A DNA stretch of 64,000 nucleotides. Origin: Sphingomonas aurantiaca. GTDB taxonomy: Bacteria > Pseudomonadota > Alphaproteobacteria > Sphingomonadales > Sphingomonadaceae. Below are positions 9,400 to 18,563 of the stretch, in pieces (within the stretch, counting starts at the first letter, position 1; every line of letters starts with the position of its first letter). The notes beneath the pieces are model-generated. The model had not been told where the DNA came from. It saw nothing but the letters and a program-made list of their open reading frames with translations, and searched no databases. The stretch is from contig NZ_QAOG01000004.1 of NCBI RefSeq assembly GCF_003050705.1, forward strand, positions 493,612-557,611, written 5' to 3'. Made by a program: the position numbers and the translations under genes.

Positions 9400-9906
9400 C
9401 TAGCCGCGAAGCGCGATCACCTGCGACCGCTCCTCCTCGGGGACGAGGCCCTCCAGGACGGCCCAGAAACCAGAGACCGCATTCTGCCCGGCGCTGACAT
9501 AGGCGGCCGACATGCGCTGGCGTGCCGCCTCGAACAGCTCGCTCTCCATCTTCGCCCCCGCGGCGGTGAGTCGCAGCAGGCGCTGGCGCCGGTCGCGTTC
9601 GCCGGGGCGAGTCTCGACGAGCTTCCGGTCGGCGAGTTCGTTCAGCACGCGGCCGAGCGACTGCTTGGTGATCGCCAGCAGCGAGAGCAGCTCGCTGACC
9701 GTCATGTCGGGCTTGCGCGCGATGAAATAGAGTGCGCGGTGATGCGCGCGCCCCAGTCCTTCGTCGGCCAGCCCCTGGTCGATCGAGCGGGTGAGGTGGC
9801 TGTATCCGAAGTAGAGTAGCTCAAGCCCGCGCCTGAGTTCGGTCTCGCGGAGAAACAGGGGTGATGCGGTCGATGCTGTGGCAGCCATGTTGACCGGTTT
9901 AGACAT
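9400..9906 (-). CDS. MarR family transcriptional regulator (PetP-like)
   Basis: A 168-residue winged-helix regulator. The HTH lies at about residues 70-115 (MTVSELLSLLAITKQSLGRVLNELADRKLVETRPG), followed by the wing GERDRRQRLLRLTAAG. It is divergent from ilvE across only 41 bases, the arrangement seen for PetP-type MarR proteins in alphaproteobacteria. A later ATG at 9888 (MAATAST) is also possible, as neither start has a strong Shine-Dalgarno. Regulation of ilvE or itself is inferred from position. Confidence 0.87.
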   Translation of the reverse strand: MSKPVNMAATASTASPLFLRETELRRGLELLYFGYSHLTRSIDQGLADEGLGRAHHRALYFIARKPDMTVSELLSLLAITKQSLGRVLNELADRKLVETRPGERDRRQRLLRLTAAGAKMESELFEAARQRMSAAYVSAGQNAVSGFWAVLEGLVPEEERSQVIALRG

Positions 9907-9947
9907 CGCCCGTAGTCGTCGGCAACCCGCCTTGAGAGAGAAATTCG

Positions 9948-11057
9948 ATGCCTGCTCCAGCTTCTACGTCGCCCTTCGCGTTTCGCCACGAGCCGAATGC
10001 GACTCCGGTCGAGGCGAACGAGCGCGCCAAGCGGCTTATCGACCCCGGTTTCGGGCGAGTCTTCACCGATCATATGGCGATGATCCGCTATAGCGAAACC
10101 GAGGGCTGGCACGATGCGCGGATCACCGCGCGTGCGCCGCTGACGATCGATCCGGCATCGTCGGTGCTGCATTATGCGCAGGAAATCTTCGAGGGGATGA
10201 AGGCCTATCGGCTGGCGGACGGCGGCACTGCGCTGTTCCGTCCCGAGGCGAACGCGCGCCGGTTCCAGGATTCGGCGCGCCGGCTCGCCATGCCCGAGCT
10301 GCCCGAGGAGCTGTTTCTCGAATCGGTCGAGCGGCTGGTCAAGGCGGACGCGAACTGGATCCCGGAGAGCGACGGCGGCGCGCTGTACCTGCGGCCGTTC
10401 ATGTTTGCCTCCGAAGTGTTTCTCGGCGTGAAGCCGTCGGCGGAATATCTGTACATGGTGCTGGCATCGTCGGTCGGCGCCTATTTCAAGGGCGGCGCGC
10501 CGACCGTGTCGATCTGGGTGAGCCAGCAGTACACGCGCGCCGCACTGGGCGGTACGGGTGCTGCCAAGTGCGGTGGCAACTATGCCGCCAGCCTGCTCGC
10601 GCAGTCCGAGGCGATCCGCAACGGGTGTGACCAGGTGGTGTTCCTCGACGCGGCCGAGCGCCGCTGGGTCGAGGAACTTGGCGGCATGAACATCTTCTTC
10701 GTGTTCGACGATGGCAGCATGGCGACCCCGGCGCTGACGGGTACGATCCTGCCCGGCATCACGCGCGACTCGATCCTGACGCTCGCACGCGCCCAAGGCA
10801 TCGAGGTCCGCGAGGAGGGCTATACGATCGACCAGTGGCGCGCCGATGCGGCGAGCGGCCGGCTCGTCGAGGCGTTCGCGTGCGGCACTGCCGCGGTAGT
10901 GACGCCGATCGGTACGGTCGCCAGCCCCGAGGGGCGCTTCACGATCGGCAGCGGTGCCCCGGGTACGCTGACGATGCGGATGCGCGACGCTTTGGTATCG
11001 ATCCAGCGCGGCACCGCACCCGACGCCAACAACTGGCTGCATCATCTCGCCGATTGA
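9948..11057 (+). CDS. ilvE: Branched-chain amino acid aminotransferase
   Basis: This is a fold-type IV PLP enzyme catalysing the last step of valine, leucine and isoleucine synthesis with glutamate as donor. The 369 residues match the longer BCAT form. HYAQEIFEGMKAYR lies near residue 75, YLRPFMFASEVFLGV near 145, the PLP lysine region GAAKCGGNYAASL near 205 and EELGGMNIFFVF near 245. A tRNA-Gln gene follows 53 bases downstream. Confidence 0.96.
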   Translation: MPAPASTSPFAFRHEPNATPVEANERAKRLIDPGFGRVFTDHMAMIRYSETEGWHDARITARAPLTIDPASSVLHYAQEIFEGMKAYRLADGGTALFRPEANARRFQDSARRLAMPELPEELFLESVERLVKADANWIPESDGGALYLRPFMFASEVFLGVKPSAEYLYMVLASSVGAYFKGGAPTVSIWVSQQYTRAALGGTGAAKCGGNYAASLLAQSEAIRNGCDQVVFLDAAERRWVEELGGMNIFFVFDDGSMATPALTGTILPGITRDSILTLARAQGIEVREEGYTIDQWRADAASGRLVEAFACGTAAVVTPIGTVASPEGRFTIGSGAPGTLTMRMRDALVSIQRGTAPDANNWLHHLAD

Positions 11058-11109
11058 CGTCGTCAGGGGCTTTTCACGCGGCGCGGCCCCGCTATAAGGC
11101 CGCCTCTGT

Positions 11110-11184
11110 TGGGGCGTCGCCAAGTGGTAAGGCAGCGGCTTTTGATGCCGCCATGCGCAGGTTCGAACCCTGCCGCCCCAGCCA
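11110..11184 (+). tRNA. tRNA-Gln (anticodon TTG)
   Basis: A 75-base cloverleaf including an encoded CCA. The acceptor stem TGGGGCG pairs with CGCCCCA; the anticodon arm is GCGGC, loop TTTTGAT, GCCGC, with anticodon TTG; the T loop is GTTCGAACC. The discriminator base is G. Its position after ilvE suggests an independent transcript. Confidence 0.96.
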
Positions 11185-11252
11185 ATCTCGATCGTTGATT
11201 TGCGGTGCATGGGGCGGCCGGAGCAACCCGCGTCGTCGATCGTTCGTCCGGC

Positions 11253-11669
11253 ATGCGTCAAGCCACCACAATTCTCACGATCGACACGAGCGGGCAGGGG
11301 CTCGTCGATGTCACCGCCCAGGTTCAGCGATGGACCCGCGATCAGCGTATGGCGGAAGGTCTGCTGACGGTGTTTTGCAGTCACACCTCTGCGTCGCTGT
11401 TGATTCAGGAAAACGCGTCGCCCGATGTCCGCACCGATCTGGAAGCGTATTTCGCGCGGATTGCGCCGGAATCGCGCGCGTATTTGCACGATGACGAGGG
11501 GCCGGACGACATGCCTGCGCATTTGCGGACGGCGTTGACGCAGGTGCAGCTGAGCATCCCGCTGATCGACGGGCGACTGGCGCTCGGGACGTGGCAGGGG
11601 CTGTATCTGTTCGAACACCGGCGGCGCCCGCACCGGCGTACGCTGGCGCTGCACTTGATCGGATCATGA
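11253..11669 (+). CDS. YjbQ/UPF0047 family protein
   Basis: A 138-residue protein of the UPF0047 (YjbQ) family, some members of which have weak thiamin-phosphate-synthase activity; the physiological role is unsettled. Family motifs are GLLTVFCSHTSASLLIQENASPDV near residue 35 (HTSA and a conserved Asn), DDMPAHLRTALT near 85, and GRLALGTWQGLYLFEHR near 105, whose residues help form a metal-like pocket. The start at 11253 matches family length. It is a single gene between tRNA-Gln and a lipoprotein gene. Confidence 0.88.
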   Translation: MRQATTILTIDTSGQGLVDVTAQVQRWTRDQRMAEGLLTVFCSHTSASLLIQENASPDVRTDLEAYFARIAPESRAYLHDDEGPDDMPAHLRTALTQVQLSIPLIDGRLALGTWQGLYLFEHRRRPHRRTLALHLIGS

Positions 11670-11780
11670 AAAATGCGTCAGCGAGGTGGCGCATTGGAGC
11701 GATCCCGTTCATCAACCGTTCCACCACTGACGGCTAATAAGCGGCGTTTCGCCGCATTCGCCGCGAACGGAGACGACACC

Positions 11781-12398
11781 ATGTTGATGAAACCGGGTCG
11801 CAAGGTCGCCTTGGCAGCGCTCGCAACGGGCGCGCTGCTGCTGGCCGGATGCGCGACCGAGACAACGTATCGGCCTGCGACGGGCCAGGGGTTCAGCCGC
11901 ACCGGCTATAGCGATCGCCAGGTCGAACCGGGCCGGTTCCTGGTCAGCTTCGCAGGGAACAGCGTCACGTCGCGCGATACCGTCGAACGCTACCTGTTCT
12001 TCCGCGCGGCCGAACTCACGCTGCAGAATGGCTATGATTATTACCTGATGGCCGACCGCGACACCAATCTCCAGTCGCGTACCTATTCGACGCCGGGGCT
12101 CGGTGGCGGGTTCGGCTATGGCGGGTTCGGCGGCTATTGGGGCCCGTCGTGGCGCTATTACGGGCGCGGCTTCGGCTGGCGTGACTGGAGCCCCTATGGC
12201 GGCTTTGGCGGTGGTTTCGGCGGCGGCTTTGGGGGTGGCCCGTGGGGCAACGACTTCGACGTCCGGACGATCGACCGGTACGAGGCGACTGCCGAGATCG
12301 TGATGCGAAAGGGGCCGATTCCGCGCGATAATATCCGGGCGTTCGATGCGCGGAAGGTTGTGGACAGCATTGGGCCGAGTGTCGTGCTGCCGAAGTAA
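11781..12398 (+). CDS. CC0125/CC1285-type glycine-rich lipoprotein
   Basis: A 205-residue predicted lipoprotein. A basic start (MLMKPGRK) and hydrophobic stretch end in the lipobox LLAGC, giving acylation of Cys at about residue 24. The middle (about 110-160) is Gly/Tyr/Phe-rich (GGFGYGGFGGYWGP, GGGFGGGFGGG), probably flexible or surface-exposed. The rest resembles the CC0125/CC1285 lipoprotein family of alphaproteobacteria, of unknown function. GGAG precedes the ATG by eight bases, and a strong terminator follows. Confidence 0.82.
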   Translation: MLMKPGRKVALAALATGALLLAGCATETTYRPATGQGFSRTGYSDRQVEPGRFLVSFAGNSVTSRDTVERYLFFRAAELTLQNGYDYYLMADRDTNLQSRTYSTPGLGGGFGYGGFGGYWGPSWRYYGRGFGWRDWSPYGGFGGGFGGGFGGGPWGNDFDVRTIDRYEATAEIVMRKGPIPRDNIRAFDARKVVDSIGPSVVLPK

Positions 12399-12418
12399 AC
12401 GATGCTTTCTAGGTGCTG

Positions 12419-12456
12419 AAAAGGCCGGGCTACCCCAGTGGTAGTCCGGCCTTTTT
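12419..12456 (+). terminator. Rho-independent terminator after the lipoprotein gene
   Basis: A GC-rich stem (AAGGCCGGGCTACC against GGTAGTCCGGCCTT, with one G-T pair) and a five-base loop are followed by TTTTT. The mirror A run means it could also act on the opposite strand for mfd. Confidence 0.88.
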
Positions 12457-12465
12457 CATGTGCCG

Positions 12466-12565
12466 CTCCCTCTCCCCTGCGGGGAGAGGGCTGGGGTGAG
12501 GGGCTGTTGCGCAGCGCATCGCTTGCGGCGCCCCTCACCCAACCCTCTCCCCGGAGGGGAGAGGG
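12466..12565. repeat. Palindromic repeat, CCCTCTCCCC family, copy 1
   Basis: About 100 bases built of nested inverted repeats: CCCTCTCCCC next to GGGGAGAGGG at both ends, with GGGGTGAGGGGC and GCCCCTCACCC inside. Near-identical architecture recurs at 16064-16162 and, diverged, at 46540-46665. It lies just downstream of mfd. Confidence 0.85.
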
Positions 12566-12579
12566 CTAAGAAGCATGGC

Positions 12580-15500
12580 TCACCCCGCCGCCTTCGCCAG
12601 CCCCTTGGACAATTGCAGCGCGCCGTGCAGGCGCGCCTTCGGGTCGCCCCAGGCGCGCTGGAGGACCAGCTTGCTGTCGGGGCGCAGTCGCGCGACGCCG
12701 TTGAGGCGTTCGACATAGGCGAGCAGCTTGTCGACATTGGGCGGGGTGTCGTTGTGGAACGACACCAGCACGCCGCGCGGGCCGACGTCGATCTTCGACA
12801 CGCAGGCGCGCTTCGCGTTCAGCTTGATCTCGATGACCTTGATCAGATTCTCGGTCGCGTCGGGCAGTGGGCCGAAGCGGTCGATCATCTCGGCGGCGAA
12901 CGCCTCGATCTCCTGGCTCTCGTCGAGCTCGTTCAGGCGGCGATATAGCCCCATCCGGAGGTCGAGATCGGGCACATAGTCCTCGGGGATCAGGATCGGC
13001 GCGTCGACCGTGATCTGCGGCGAGAAGTCCTTCGGGCGCGCGGACGCGAGACCGCCGGACTTGGCGTCCATGATCGCCTCCTCGAGCATCGCCTGGTAGA
13101 GTTCGAATCCGACCTCCTTGATATGCCCGGTCTGCTCGTCGCCGAGCATGTTGCCGGCACCGCGGATGTCGAGATCGTGGCTCGCCAGCTGGAACCCGGC
13201 ACCGAGCGAATCGAGATCGGACAGCACTTTCAGCCGCTTCTCGGCGGTCACCGTCATCTGCCGCTCGGGTGGCGTCACCAGATACGCGTACGCACGCGTC
13301 TTCGAGCGGCCGACGCGACCGCGCAGCTGATAGAGCTGCGCGAGGCCGAAGCGGTCGGCGCGGTGGACGATCATCGTGTTGGCGGAGGCGATGTCGATCC
13401 CGCTTTCGATGATGGTGGTCGAGACGAGCACCTCGAACTTCTTGTCGTAGAAGGCGGACATGCGCTCCTCGACCTCGGTCGGTGACATCTGGCCGTGCGC
13501 GACGACGAAGCGGATTTCGGGCACCTGTTCGCGCAGGAACTCCTCGATTTCGGGCAGGTCGGCGACGCGCGGGGTCACGACGAAGCTCTGGCCGCCGCGA
13601 TAATGCTCGCGCAGCAGCGCCTCGCGCAGGACGACGGGGTCGAACGGCATGATGTAGGTCCGCACTGCGAGGCGATCGACCGGCGGGGTCTGGATCACCG
13701 ACAGCTCACGGATGCCCGACATCGCCATCTGCAGCGTGCGCGGGATCGGCGTCGCGGTCAGCGTGAGCATGTGGACGTCGGCCCGGAGCGCCTTCAGCCG
13801 CTCCTTGTGCGTCACGCCGAACCGCTGCTCCTCGTCGACCACGACGAGGCCGAGCCGCTTGAAGTCGATGTTCTTCGCGAGCAGCGCGTGCGTGCCGATG
13901 ACGACGTCGATCGTGCCGTTCGCGAGCCCCTCCTTGGTCGCCTTCGCCTCGCTGGCGGTGACGAGCCGCGAGAGGCGGCCCATGTTCATCGGGAAGCCTT
14001 CGAACCGGCTGACGAAGTTGTTGTAGTGCTGGCGCGCGAGCAGCGTCGTCGGGCAGACGATCGCGACCTGCTTGCCGCCCATTGCCGCGACGAACGCGGC
14101 GCGCAGCGCGACCTCGGTCTTGCCGAAGCCGACATCGCCGACGACGAGCCGGTCCATCGGCTTGCCCGCGGACAGATCGGCGAGAACCTCCTCGATCGCC
14201 CGGTCCTGGTCCTCGGTTTCCTCATAGGGGAAGCGATCGACGAAGCTGGGATAGCCGCTAGCGTCGGGTTCGAGCACGTCGCCGGGATGGAGCGCGCGTT
14301 CGGCGGCGGTCGCGATGAGCTCGCCCGCGATTTCGCGGATCCGCTCCTTCATCTTCGACTTGCGACGCTGCCAGCCTTCGCCGCCGAGCTTGTCGAGCGA
14401 CGCGCCTTCCTCCGACGAGCCGTAGCGCGAGAGGACGTCGATATTTTCGACCGGGACGTAGAGCTTGTCGCCGCCGGCATAGCTCAGCGCGACGCAGTCG
14501 TGCGGGCTCTGGCCGACGGGGATCGAGGTCAGCCCCTCGTAGCGGCCGATGCCATGCTCGGTGTGGACGACGAGGTCGCCCGGCGTCAGCGTGGCCAGTT
14601 CGGCGAGGAACGCGTCGGCGGATTTCTTGCGCTTCTTGCGGTGGACGAGGCGGTCGCCGAGCATGTCCTGCTCGGTGAGGACGGCGACGCCCGGCGCGGT
14701 GAAGCCGTGATCGAGCGGGAGGACGATCAGCGCGACGCCGAAGCTCTTGGCGGTATCGGCGACGCCGAGCGCCTCCTGCCAGGTCTCGGCGTGCTTGCCG
14801 CCCTTCAGGCCGTGGTCGGCGAGCAGGCTCCCGAGACGTTCGCGCGCGCCGATCGAGTAGCTGGCGAGGATCGGCTTGCGGCCCTGCTTGCGCAGTTTCT
14901 CGACATGATCGGCGACGGCTTCATAGATGTTCGTCTGTGCGGCGCGCTCGGGGCCAAAATCGCGCGGGCCGTCGACCGCGAAGTCGAGCACGGTCGCGCT
15001 TTCCGGCTCGTGGAAGGGCGAGGTGATGTGCGCGGCGAAGGCCTCGGTCGCGCCCGACCAGTCCTGCGCGTCGAGATAGAGCGCCTTGGCCGGCATCGGG
15101 CGGTAGCTGCCGGGCTGCGCGGCCTCGGCACGCTTGCGGTTCTCGTAATAGTCGGCGATCGATTCGAGCCGGCTTTCCGCCGCCGCCGCGACGCCGCTGT
15201 CGCGTACCAAGACGTCGTCGGCGCCGAGATGGTCGAACAGCGTCGCCATCTTCTCTTCGAACAGCGGCAGCCAATGCTCCATGCCCGCGATGCGCCGGCC
15301 CTCGGAGATCGCCTGGTACATCGGATCGCCCGTCGCGGTCGCGCCGAACGCGTCGCGGTAGCGCGTGCGGAAGCGCTTGATCGAGTCCTCGTCGAGCAGC
15401 GCTTCGGAGGCGGGGAGCAGGACGAAGCCGTCGATCCGCCCGGTGGTGCGCTGGTCGGCGGCGTCGAAGGTGCGGACGCTTTCGATCTCGTCGCCGAAGA

Positions 15501-16050
15501 AATCGAGGCGCAGCGCGTGGTCCTCGCCCGACGGATACAGATCGACGATCCCGCCGCGTACCGCATATTCGCCCTGGTCGTGGACGGTGTCGGTGCGGAC
15601 ATAGCCGTTCGCCTGGAGCAACGTGGCGAGCTTGTCGCGACCGATCCGCTCACCGGGCGCGAGCCGCGCGACGAGCTGGCGGATGCGGAACGGGGTGAGG
15701 ACGCGCTGGGTCGCGGCGTTCGCGGTGGTCAGGAGGAGCTGCGGGCCCTTGGGCTTGCCCTGCAGGCGCTGCAACGCGGCGACTCGCTCGGCCATGACGC
15801 GCAGCGTGGGCGACGCGCGGTCATAGGGGAGGCAATCCCAGGCGGGGAAGCTCAGTATCTCGAGGTCGGGCGCAAAGAACGCCGCGGTCGAGGCGATCGC
15901 GCGCATCGCCGCATCGTCGGGCGCGATGAACACCGCGCGCGTCTTTGCGGCGCGCGCGAGATCGGCGAGCAGCGACGGCTGGAACCCCGACGGCACGCCC
16001 GACAATGTCAGCGGGGTCTTCGCGGAGAGGATGGTGTTGAGATCTGGCAT
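12580..16050 (-). CDS. mfd: Transcription-repair coupling factor Mfd
   Basis: Mfd displaces RNA polymerase stalled at DNA lesions and recruits UvrA. The 1156 residues are full length: an N-terminal UvrB-like region (about 1-340), the RNA-polymerase-interacting CarD-like domain (about 485-560, VVHTEHGIGRYEGL), helicase motif I GDVGFGKTEVALRAA near 633, motif II DEEQ near 735, motif VI QLRGRVGRS, and the C-terminal TRCF domain (about 1030-1130). The start MPDLNTIL at 16050 is chosen because the upstream extension is translated repeat. Repeats of one family lie on both sides. Confidence 0.97.
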   Translation of the reverse strand: MPDLNTILSAKTPLTLSGVPSGFQPSLLADLARAAKTRAVFIAPDDAAMRAIASTAAFFAPDLEILSFPAWDCLPYDRASPTLRVMAERVAALQRLQGKPKGPQLLLTTANAATQRVLTPFRIRQLVARLAPGERIGRDKLATLLQANGYVRTDTVHDQGEYAVRGGIVDLYPSGEDHALRLDFFGDEIESVRTFDAADQRTTGRIDGFVLLPASEALLDEDSIKRFRTRYRDAFGATATGDPMYQAISEGRRIAGMEHWLPLFEEKMATLFDHLGADDVLVRDSGVAAAAESRLESIADYYENRKRAEAAQPGSYRPMPAKALYLDAQDWSGATEAFAAHITSPFHEPESATVLDFAVDGPRDFGPERAAQTNIYEAVADHVEKLRKQGRKPILASYSIGARERLGSLLADHGLKGGKHAETWQEALGVADTAKSFGVALIVLPLDHGFTAPGVAVLTEQDMLGDRLVHRKKRKKSADAFLAELATLTPGDLVVHTEHGIGRYEGLTSIPVGQSPHDCVALSYAGGDKLYVPVENIDVLSRYGSSEEGASLDKLGGEGWQRRKSKMKERIREIAGELIATAAERALHPGDVLEPDASGYPSFVDRFPYEETEDQDRAIEEVLADLSAGKPMDRLVVGDVGFGKTEVALRAAFVAAMGGKQVAIVCPTTLLARQHYNNFVSRFEGFPMNMGRLSRLVTASEAKATKEGLANGTIDVVIGTHALLAKNIDFKRLGLVVVDEEQRFGVTHKERLKALRADVHMLTLTATPIPRTLQMAMSGIRELSVIQTPPVDRLAVRTYIMPFDPVVLREALLREHYRGGQSFVVTPRVADLPEIEEFLREQVPEIRFVVAHGQMSPTEVEERMSAFYDKKFEVLVSTTIIESGIDIASANTMIVHRADRFGLAQLYQLRGRVGRSKTRAYAYLVTPPERQMTVTAEKRLKVLSDLDSLGAGFQLASHDLDIRGAGNMLGDEQTGHIKEVGFELYQAMLEEAIMDAKSGGLASARPKDFSPQITVDAPILIPEDYVPDLDLRMGLYRRLNELDESQEIEAFAAEMIDRFGPLPDATENLIKVIEIKLNAKRACVSKIDVGPRGVLVSFHNDTPPNVDKLLAYVERLNGVARLRPDSKLVLQRAWGDPKARLHGALQLSKGLAKAAG

Positions 16051-16063
16051 TGGCTTCCTAAAG

Positions 16064-16162
16064 CCCTCTCCCCGCCGGGGAGAGGGTTGGGTGAGGGGCT
16101 GTCCTAGGCGCTGCGCTGCTTGGCGGCCCCTCACCCCGACCCTCTCCGCGGAGGGGAGAGGG
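16064..16162. repeat. Palindromic repeat, CCCTCTCCCC family, copy 2
   Basis: The same plan as copy 1: CCCTCTCCCCGCCGGGGAGAGGG at one end, CCCTCTCCGCGGAGGGGAGAGGG at the other, and an inner GGGTGAGGGGC / GCCCCTCACCC pair. It fills the gap between sdhE and mfd. Confidence 0.85.
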
Positions 16163-16168
16163 AGTAGG

Positions 16169-16435
16169 TTACTTCACGACCGTGACGTAATTGATGTCGC
16201 GCATCGCCTGCATCATCGGGCCGTTCCATTCGGGCGGGCACGGGATCGATCCGATCGCCCAGCCCATGATGTCGACGTCCTGCTCCTCGAGCAGCGCCTC
16301 GAACCAGTCGAGCTGCTCGGGCGTCCAGGTCCGGCCATAGGTTTCGAAGAAGCCGCCGATCATCATATCGGCTTCGCGCGTGCCGCGGTGCGAGCTGCGG
16401 AAGCCCAGGCGCTTGAGGCGGGTTTCGTGGTCCAT
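16169..16435 (-). CDS. sdhE: FAD assembly factor SdhE
   Basis: SdhE (SDH5 family) promotes covalent attachment of FAD to the succinate dehydrogenase flavoprotein. The 88-residue protein shows the RxGxxE-like region RSSHRGTREADMMIGGFFE near residues 13-32 and the helical core LDWFEALLEEQDVDIMGWAIG. The ATG at 16435 gives the normal family length; a longer frame reading through recG's antisense is a shadow. It is divergent from recG across 72 bases. Confidence 0.92.
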   Translation of the reverse strand: MDHETRLKRLGFRSSHRGTREADMMIGGFFETYGRTWTPEQLDWFEALLEEQDVDIMGWAIGSIPCPPEWNGPMMQAMRDINYVTVVK

Positions 16436-16507
16436 GATATCTCCAACGCCAATAGACCGGCGACCGCTGGCGGCGGGCGTCGGCTGGGCTATAGGGGGCA
16501 GATAGTC

Positions 16508-18559
16508 ATGCGACCCGAAATCCTCAATCCGCTGTTCGCCGAAACCCTCGTCCTGAAAGGGGTGGGGCCTGCGCTCGCCAAGCCGCTCGACCGGCTCGGG
16601 CTCGCGCGCGTCGTCGACGTCGCCTTCCATTTGCCCACCGGCTATGTCGATCGCCTGCCCCGCACCGAGCTGATGGCGAGCGATGCCGGGCGGATCATCG
16701 TGATCACGCTGACCGCGCGCGAGCACCGCGTCAGCGCCGGCCGGGGCCCGACGCGCGTGCAGGCGACCGACGAGCATGGCAACTATGTCAGCCTCGTCTT
16801 CTTCGGCGGCAGTTCGGGCTGGGCGAAGAAGCTGCTGCCGATCGGCGAGGCCAAGCGCGTCTCCGGGCGGCTCGATGAGTACGGCCAGGAACTCCAGATC
16901 GTCCATCCCGATATCGTCGAACCCGACGAGGAGTTGCGCGAGCGCGAGCCCATCTATCCGCTGTCGGAGGGGCTCACCTCGCGGCGGCTGGCGGCGCTGA
17001 CGACGCAAGCGGTCGCGCGCGCGCCGGATCTCGCCGAATGGATCGAGCCGGGGCTGAAGGCGAAACGCGAATGGCCCGGCTGGCATGATTCGCTGGCGCG
17101 CATCCACGCCGACCCGTCGGACGCGAAGGCGCGCGAGCGGCTGGCCTATGACGAGGTGTTCGCCAACCAGCTCGCGATGACGCTCGTCCGCGCCGACACG
17201 CGCAAGCGACGGGGGCGGGCGCTGCACGGCGACGGACGGCTGCGCGGCATGCTCAAGCTGCCCTACACGCTGACGGGCGCGCAATCGCGTACGGTCGGCG
17301 AGATCGAGGGCGATCTCGGGCAGACCGCGCCGATGCTACGGCTGCTGCAGGGCGATGTCGGCTCGGGCAAGACGCTGGTCGCGGCGATGGCGATGCTGAT
17401 CGCGGTCGAGGCGGGCGCGCAGGCGGCGATGCTCGCGCCGACCGAGATTCTCGCGCGCCAGCATTACGAGACGCTGCGAAAGACGCTCGCCGGGCTGCCG
17501 ATCGAGGTCGGCGTGCTCACCGGGCGCGACAAGGGCCGCGTGCGCGAGGCGACTTTGATGGCGCTGGCGAGCGGCGAGATCGACATTCTCGTCGGCACGC
17601 ACGCGATCTTCCAGGATGCGGTCGCCTATAAGGACCTCGCGCTGGTGGTGGTCGACGAACAGCACCGGTTCGGCGTCGCGCAGCGGATGACGCTCCAGGC
17701 CAAGGGCATCGCGCGGCCGCATCTGCTGGCGATGACCGCGACGCCGATCCCGCGCACGCTGACGCTCGCGCAGTACGGCGAGATGGACGTCAGCCGCCTC
17801 GACGAGATGCCGCCGGGCCGCCAGCCGATCGAGACGCGCGTGATCTCGGAGGATCGGCTCGACGACGTGGTCAACGCGCTTGGTCGGCATCTGGCGGACG
17901 GGGGGCAGGCCTATTGGGTGTGCCCGCTGGTCGAGGAGAGCGAGAAGAGTGACCTCGCCGCCGCCGAGATGCGTGCCGAGGTCCTGCGTGCGCGGTTCGG
18001 GGACAAGGTGGCGCTGGTCCATGGCCGGATGAAGCCCGCCGAGAAGGACGCGGTGATGGCGGAGTTCTCCGCCGCGCGCACAGCGGTGCTGGTCGCAACG
18101 ACGGTGATCGAGGTCGGCGTCGACGTGCCCAACGCGACGCTGATCGTGATCGAGCATGCGGACCGCTTCGGGCTAGCCCAGCTGCATCAGCTGCGCGGGC
18201 GCGTAGGGCGCGGCACCGGGCGGTCGATCTGCCTGCTGATGCGCGGATCGTCGCTCAGCGAGACGTCACGCGCGCGGCTGGCGCTGATGCGCGAAACGAA
18301 TGACGGCTTCCGGATCGCCGAGGAGGATCTGCGATTGCGCGGCGCGGGCGAACTGCTGGGCACGAAGCAGTCGGGCGAGATGGCGTTCCGGCTCGCGACG
18401 CCCGACATGATGGCGGACCTCCTCCAATGCGCGCACGACGACGCGCGGTTGCTGATCGATCGCGACGGCGGGCTGGAGGGCGCGCGCGGTCAGGCGGCGC
18501 GGACTGCGCTGTACCTGTTCGACCGCGATGCCGGGGTGGCGTTGCTGCGATCGGGGTGA
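16508..18559 (+). CDS. recG: ATP-dependent DNA helicase RecG
   Basis: RecG remodels stalled replication forks and Holliday junctions. The 683 residues contain the N-terminal wedge/OB domain (about 50-160), Walker A GDVGSGKTLVAAMAM near 281, DEQH box VVVDEQHRFGVAQR near 381, TATPIPRTLTLAQYGEMD near 410, and the C-terminal motifs VGVDVPNATLIVIEHADRFG and QLRGRVGRG. The start at 16508 (MRPEILNPLF) matches the family. It is divergent from sdhE, as is usual in alphaproteobacteria. Confidence 0.97.
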   Translation: MRPEILNPLFAETLVLKGVGPALAKPLDRLGLARVVDVAFHLPTGYVDRLPRTELMASDAGRIIVITLTAREHRVSAGRGPTRVQATDEHGNYVSLVFFGGSSGWAKKLLPIGEAKRVSGRLDEYGQELQIVHPDIVEPDEELREREPIYPLSEGLTSRRLAALTTQAVARAPDLAEWIEPGLKAKREWPGWHDSLARIHADPSDAKARERLAYDEVFANQLAMTLVRADTRKRRGRALHGDGRLRGMLKLPYTLTGAQSRTVGEIEGDLGQTAPMLRLLQGDVGSGKTLVAAMAMLIAVEAGAQAAMLAPTEILARQHYETLRKTLAGLPIEVGVLTGRDKGRVREATLMALASGEIDILVGTHAIFQDAVAYKDLALVVVDEQHRFGVAQRMTLQAKGIARPHLLAMTATPIPRTLTLAQYGEMDVSRLDEMPPGRQPIETRVISEDRLDDVVNALGRHLADGGQAYWVCPLVEESEKSDLAAAEMRAEVLRARFGDKVALVHGRMKPAEKDAVMAEFSAARTAVLVATTVIEVGVDVPNATLIVIEHADRFGLAQLHQLRGRVGRGTGRSICLLMRGSSLSETSRARLALMRETNDGFRIAEEDLRLRGAGELLGTKQSGEMAFRLATPDMMADLLQCAHDDARLLIDRDGGLEGARGQAARTALYLFDRDAGVALLRSG

Positions 18560-18563
18560 GGCG

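Noticed and set aside
13495..16107. An 870-residue open frame on the plus strand.
   Set aside because: It is the antisense of mfd; its composition is Arg/Asp/Glu/Ala-rich with no recognisable domain, the usual shadow in high-GC codon use.
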